From assembly GCF_000263715.2 (NCBI RefSeq), contig NZ_CM001514.1, forward strand, positions 2,280,936-2,344,935: 64,000 nt of DNA, read 5' to 3'. The stretch is from Pseudomonas synxantha BG33R (GTDB lineage Bacteria; Pseudomonadota; Gammaproteobacteria; Pseudomonadales; Pseudomonadaceae). The notes under the pieces were generated by a model that was not told the DNA's origin, did no database searches, and saw only the letters and a program-made list of their open reading frames with translations. The position numbers were made by a program, and so were the translations under genes. Position 1 is the first letter of the stretch. Each line of letters opens with the position of its first letter. Shown here one piece after another: positions 61,068 to 64,000 of the stretch.

Positions 61068-61661
61068 TCAGGCGGACTGAACAGTACGGGAGGCATCACG
61101 GCGGGCCGCAGTGCGGGGAGTGGGTGGAGTGGGTGGAAAGTCAGGCTCGACCTGAGGCTCTGTTGGGTTGTGGATCTCCTCTGCTTCGGCATCAGCCGAT
61201 GGTGGGGAAGGTTCACTGGTGGGCGCTTGCTCAGCAGGTGCTGTTGCCTCCTGCCTGGCAGGCGCTTTGTATTCGTACGCGCCGTTGACCTTGATCCAGT
61301 CGATGTACAGCAGACGACCTTTAAGACTGGCACCTGGTTGACCTTGTTTATCGCCTTTCTCGTAGAGAAATGGATCGATCCACAGGTCGCCGATACGGAA
61401 CGACAGTAAGACCTTTTTCTCGGCCTTGACGGCGTCCATATAGAGACGAATCAAGCGTTCAGCTTCGCCCCCTGCGACTTTGCAGTCGAAGCGGGTGTAC
61501 TCCACCGCATCGGTGGCACCGTGCAGGGCGGCGATATCGCAGGCCAGGAATGGCTGTCCGCGGCGGACCTGCACTTCACGAACACGGTTGAGGTAGCCGA
61601 TACCGACGGTGTGCAGATTGAAGTAAGTGGTCGCTTCTTGGGATTTGTTGGCGTGGGCCAT
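61068..61661 (-). CDS. STY4534 family ICE replication protein (DUF3577)
   Basis: 197 aa. The N-terminal domain YFNLHTVGIGYLNRVREV.VRRGQPFLACDIAALHGATDAVEYTRFDCKVAGGEAE is the DUF3577/STY4534 hallmark, thought to be a replication-associated or ssDNA-binding fold. The C-terminal 60 residues are a low-complexity Pro/Glu/Ala tail. GGAGAACC precedes the ATG. The structured element copy B is in its leader. Confidence 0.88.
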   Translation of the reverse strand: MAHANKSQEATTYFNLHTVGIGYLNRVREVQVRRGQPFLACDIAALHGATDAVEYTRFDCKVAGGEAERLIRLYMDAVKAEKKVLLSFRIGDLWIDPFLYEKGDKQGQPGASLKGRLLYIDWIKVNGAYEYKAPARQEATAPAEQAPTSEPSPPSADAEAEEIHNPTEPQVEPDFPPTPPTPRTAARRDASRTVQSA

Positions 61662-61865
61662 GGTGGTTCTCCTGTTTCAAGGGAAAACGGCGACGCACAG
61701 TCCCTGATGGGGAAGTGAGCCCCCGTCAGGGTGGGTAAGGTGAAGTCGGGCAATGAACGACTCGGCACCGGCAAGCCGGCTGACAATCAGAACGATGCGC
61801 CTGAGGAATAGCGATGCAGCAGAAGGGAATCCGCAGTAGTGGTCTGCGGACCTAGGGTAGTGGGC

Positions 61866-62010
61866 ATTCATCACCGCTGAAGCGGTAACCGCGCGAGCTT
61901 CCGAATGCTGATCGCACTTGGGTAAACCACCACGAACGTGGCGTAGCCTTGAAGGTTCAAGCTACCTAGGCTGGGCTGTCAACGACAGCGAACCACGCCC
62001 TTTATATAGG
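61866..62010 (-). promoter_or_regulatory. Conserved structured leader element, copy B
   Basis: The second copy of the element at 37,490-37,635, upstream of the DUF3577 gene on the minus strand (~205 nt before the ATG). Same order of conserved blocks: TTCATCACCG, ACCGCGCGAGC, ATCGCACTTGGG, CACgaacGTG, CGTAGC, GCTACCT, GCTGTCaacgACAGCGA, CCCT. Stems are conserved while loops vary. Confidence 0.6.
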
Positions 62011-62571
62011 CCTGTCACAGGGGGGCGTCAAGACGCTGCAACCCGTTTTTTTAAGGCCTGAATACAATGGAAGTCACTGGAATTAAGAAAAGGAAAAAAA
62101 TGAAGAGTGGGCCTGTCGGGGCGCCAGGCGAGGAAGAGAAAAGCCACCTTTGGCGGTCTTACGCAGTCGACAAGCTCCTCGCAAAACTTGATTTAACTGC
62201 GCAATGATTCGCCAACCGACTCTTGTCGTGGCCTGGGTCGGAATACGCTGGCACGCATCCGCGCACAAAGGGTGCCCTGTTTTTCCCCGGTGGGCTCCGG
62301 GACTGAATACGATCGCCGAAGCGGATGACCGCTATTGCCGGGTAGAGGCAACAGTGGTCATCCGCCACCACAATCATGTCGAGCAAAAAACGGGAATTAA
62401 ATTCCGCAGAATAGGAGGCTCCGAACTCGAAGAGTTTGACCGAACTGCGCGGAGCTAATCGGTCTTGGGTCGCCGTTGGCGATGGTACGGAGACACTACA
62501 GCAGAGAGGGAGGATTCACGTCAAGTCAGTGGTCCCTCGTAAGACACTCATATTGAGTGCGATGAGAGATG
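62011..62571. other. Region without a convincing gene
   Basis: Short open frames exist on both strands (62083-62268 minus, 62204-62458 plus) but lack Shine-Dalgarno sites and have no recognisable domain. I see no strong repeat. It probably holds the promoter of the minus-strand genes to its left. Confidence 0.4.
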
Positions 62572-62934
62572 TTACTTACTGCCGAGATGCGCGGCCAATT
62601 GTTCGACGGTTGCCAGGACAAAGGCGCGGTCTTTTTCCTTCAGTCCGCTTAGGAGACCCACGATCATCTGACCCTGGTCATTGGGGCGATTACTCGATTT
62701 TGTCAGCAGTTCATCCATTCGGCAGTCGAAAATATCCGCTAACTGCATCAGCTTGACCACTGATAGCTCCACTAACCCCCGCTCCAGGCGCGATATGGCT
62801 TCACTGCCGATCCCCATGCGCTCAGCCACCTCTTCCTGGGTCAGATTACGCTCGGTTCGGTGTTTCGCGATCATGCGCCCGATTTGGGCTTGGGTTGGAT
62901 GTTTATGTGCCAAGTGATGAGTTCTCCAGTTCAA
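62572..62934 (-). CDS. XRE family transcriptional regulator
   Basis: 120 aa. HTH_3 domain at residues ~18-75 (IGRMIAKHRTERNLTQEEVAERMGIGSEAISRLERG), with a short C-terminal tail. It stands between a minus-strand accessory block and topoisomerase III and may control ICE accessory genes. Confidence 0.85.
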   Translation of the reverse strand: MNWRTHHLAHKHPTQAQIGRMIAKHRTERNLTQEEVAERMGIGSEAISRLERGLVELSVVKLMQLADIFDCRMDELLTKSSNRPNDQGQMIVGLLSGLKEKDRAFVLATVEQLAAHLGSK

Positions 62935-63121
62935 CCCGAATGGTTGAGCAAAGACCCGTTGACATGAACATCCTTAAGGGTTGAGTATCGACTCATGGGG
63001 TTGCCATAGTGACTGAAACAGCTGAGTGTCGCGATATGGTTTCTGTTTTTCCCGGGATCAGAGTCCAGGATGGTTAGCAAGAACAACGGTCTGAAAGGAC
63101 CAAGTCGAGGAATGGTTGAGC

Positions 63122-63379
63122 ATGGAAGATGAAAGCGATGACGTCATGGATCTGATCTGGGATCGAACACTGGAGCTGTTTATCAAGATTCATGATTGCC
63201 CGGATAACCCCGAGCATTTCGAAAGCCTTGTTAATTGGCTCAACGCAGATCCCGCTCACCTAAAAGCGTTCAACGAACTGGGGCAGATATGGATTTCGAC
63301 AGGCATCGCCTTGGCCCGTGAAGTCGGACAACCTTTGATCGATTTGGAGCAGGATCAGGCGCCGCTGATGATGCACTGA
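63122..63379 (+). CDS. DUF4880-like small protein
   Basis: 85 aa (MEDESDDVMDLIWDRTLELFIKIHDC...). WLNADPAHLKAFNELGQIW matches the DUF4880 consensus, the N-terminal domain of FecR/PupR anti-sigma factors. Here it stands without the transmembrane and sensor parts, so a cytosolic anti-sigma or regulatory protein is possible. No sigma factor is adjacent. Start at ATG 63122. Confidence 0.55.
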   Translation: MEDESDDVMDLIWDRTLELFIKIHDCPDNPEHFESLVNWLNADPAHLKAFNELGQIWISTGIALAREVGQPLIDLEQDQAPLMMH

Positions 63380-63426
63380 GGTGCGTAGCACCCCTGAGCC
63401 CAACCGAACTGTCATAGGCGCCGCGT

Positions 63427-64000
63427 TTATTCTCGAATCGGAGTAGTTCCCTTGCAGTTCGGGTACTGCGAGCATGACCAGTACGGCCCAGATTTGCCCT
63501 TTCGCTTGATCATTGAGGCATTGCAAATGGGGCAGGCCGGTCCGGCTTTGACCGCTATCGACAAGGTGAGCGCACCACTATGTTCGACCAATTTCGCGAT
63601 CCATTTCGCCTGCTTTGTGACAAATGTATCCAAGGTCAGGCGTCCCGCTTCGATTTCGTCAAGAGCCTGCTCCCAAATTGCAGTCAGGCCAGGATCCGCG
63701 ACTGCAGAGGGTACCGCCTCGATCAGGGTATGGGCCGCCGCCGTGGCCGTTAAGGCGCGTTTTTTCTTCAGCAAATAACCGCGATCAATTAGCCCTTTGA
63801 TAATGCCGGCTCGTGTGGCTTCGGTTCCGATACCTGTGGTTTCCCGAAGTTTCTGTTTCAGGCGTGGGTCGTTGACAAGCTTGGCGACGTTTTTCATCGC
63901 CTTGATCAGATCGCCCTCGGTGAGAGGTTTGGGAGCTGCAGTGCGCAGGGGCTTGAGTTCGACATAGTCCACTGTGCACTGCGTGCCCTGTTGCAAGATG
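63427..64000 (-). CDS. topB: DNA topoisomerase III, C-terminal part (N-terminus outside window)
   Basis: About 191 visible residues. TEGDLIKAMKNVAKLVNDPRLKQKL, then GIGTEATRAGIIKGLIDRGYL, are features of the type IA gate domain; the C-terminal zinc ribbon is CPICNASMIKRKGKSGPYWSCSQYPNCKG. ICE topoisomerases of this type relax or decatenate element DNA during transfer. The frame stays open to the window edge, so the N-terminus with the active-site Tyr lies outside. Confidence 0.9.
   Translation of the reverse strand, partial: ILQQGTQCTVDYVELKPLRTAAPKPLTEGDLIKAMKNVAKLVNDPRLKQKLRETTGIGTEATRAGIIKGLIDRGYLLKKKRALTATAAAHTLIEAVPSAVADPGLTAIWEQALDEIEAGRLTLDTFVTKQAKWIAKLVEHSGALTLSIAVKAGPACPICNASMIKRKGKSGPYWSCSQYPNCKGTTPIRE

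Larger units (their letters stand above)
27341..64000. mobile_element. ICE of the PAGI-2/clc-like family (right end outside window)
   Basis: From the tRNA-Gly end to the window edge: long P4-type integrase, MOBH relaxase, TraD, VirB4 ATPase, most TIGR0374x/0375x ICE families, RAQPRD, PilL-N, RadC, DUF3577 and TopB. The order matches genomic-island-type T4SS elements. Cargo seen: an ABC-3C system, a zeta-toxin pair and a QslA-like gene. The replication/partition end (parA, dnaB, parB) usually found at the other side is not in the window. Confidence 0.93.

Noticed and set aside
62204..62458. 84-codon plus-strand frame in the gap before the XRE gene
   Set aside because: No ribosome-binding site, no domain and unremarkable codon use; kept only as a note in the gap entry.
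27341..64000. CRISPR array or insertion sequence within the ICE
   Set aside because: No regularly spaced repeat series and no transposase gene could be seen; the only repeats are the arm-like pairs and the two structured elements.

Overview
The left part of the window (1 to about 27,340) is ordinary Pseudomonas chromosome, most likely of the P. fluorescens group. The evidence is the gacA-uvrC-pgsA-tRNA-Gly(GCC) block, the GC-rich coding style, and REP/REPIN repeats with the core tgtgggagg...cctcccaca. It holds: a partial DUF3857 protein; a glutamine-synthetase-like ligase with its XRE-cupin regulator; an RcnB-like periplasmic protein; an MFS transporter; a DUF1652 protein; a PAS-LuxR regulator; a membrane protein; a lytic-transglycosylase-like lipoprotein; an FKBP; an ArsR regulator divergent from a P450-monooxygenase pair; mgtA and mgtC; a BvgAS/RocSA-like phosphorelay with a third, degenerate receiver; a DAHP synthase behind an attenuator-type leader; a carbon-nitrogen hydrolase and GNAT pair; a broken XRE gene; and gacA-uvrC-pgsA.

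The right part (about 27,341 to the window end, continuing beyond it) is an integrative and conjugative element of the PAGI-2/clc-like, genomic-island-type T4SS class. It is inserted at the 3' end of tRNA-Gly. A long tyrosine integrase lies beside the junction, preceded by a perfect 12-bp tandem repeat that looks like a pair of arm-type sites. Behind it sits a 3' fragment of a tRNA-Pro(GGG) gene with its own terminator and a second 12-bp-period repeat, which looks like the scar of another integration.

The first cargo is a three-gene operon that reads as an ABC three-component (ABC-3C) conflict system: an Mrr-like nuclease/CTD protein, a middle component and a DUF3732-type ABC ATPase. Then come a MOBH relaxase, ArdC, DUF3742, TraG, the TIGR03755/03756 proteins, a plus-strand cassette (QslA-like protein and an antitoxin/zeta-toxin pair), the VirB4-type ATPase, and the mating-pore genes TIGR03751, 03752, 03749, 03746, 03750, 03745, 03758 and RAQPRD. 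An AT-rich membrane-protein gene of unknown function is inserted next, followed by TIGR03747, TraD, TIGR03765, a transglycosylase, TIGR03759, a coiled-coil protein and a PilL-N protein. The far right holds DNA-processing and accessory genes: a DUF5983-like protein, RadC, a STY4534/DUF3577 replication protein, an XRE regulator, a DUF4880-like protein and the end of topoisomerase III.

The main non-coding discovery is a ~140-nt structured element present twice in the ICE (37,490-37,635 and 61,866-62,010). In each case it lies upstream of a minus-strand ICE gene, and conserved stems enclose variable loops. Together the ICE genes supply excision/integration, DNA processing (relaxase, TraD, topoisomerase), a complete-looking mating apparatus, anti-restriction and defence cargo.
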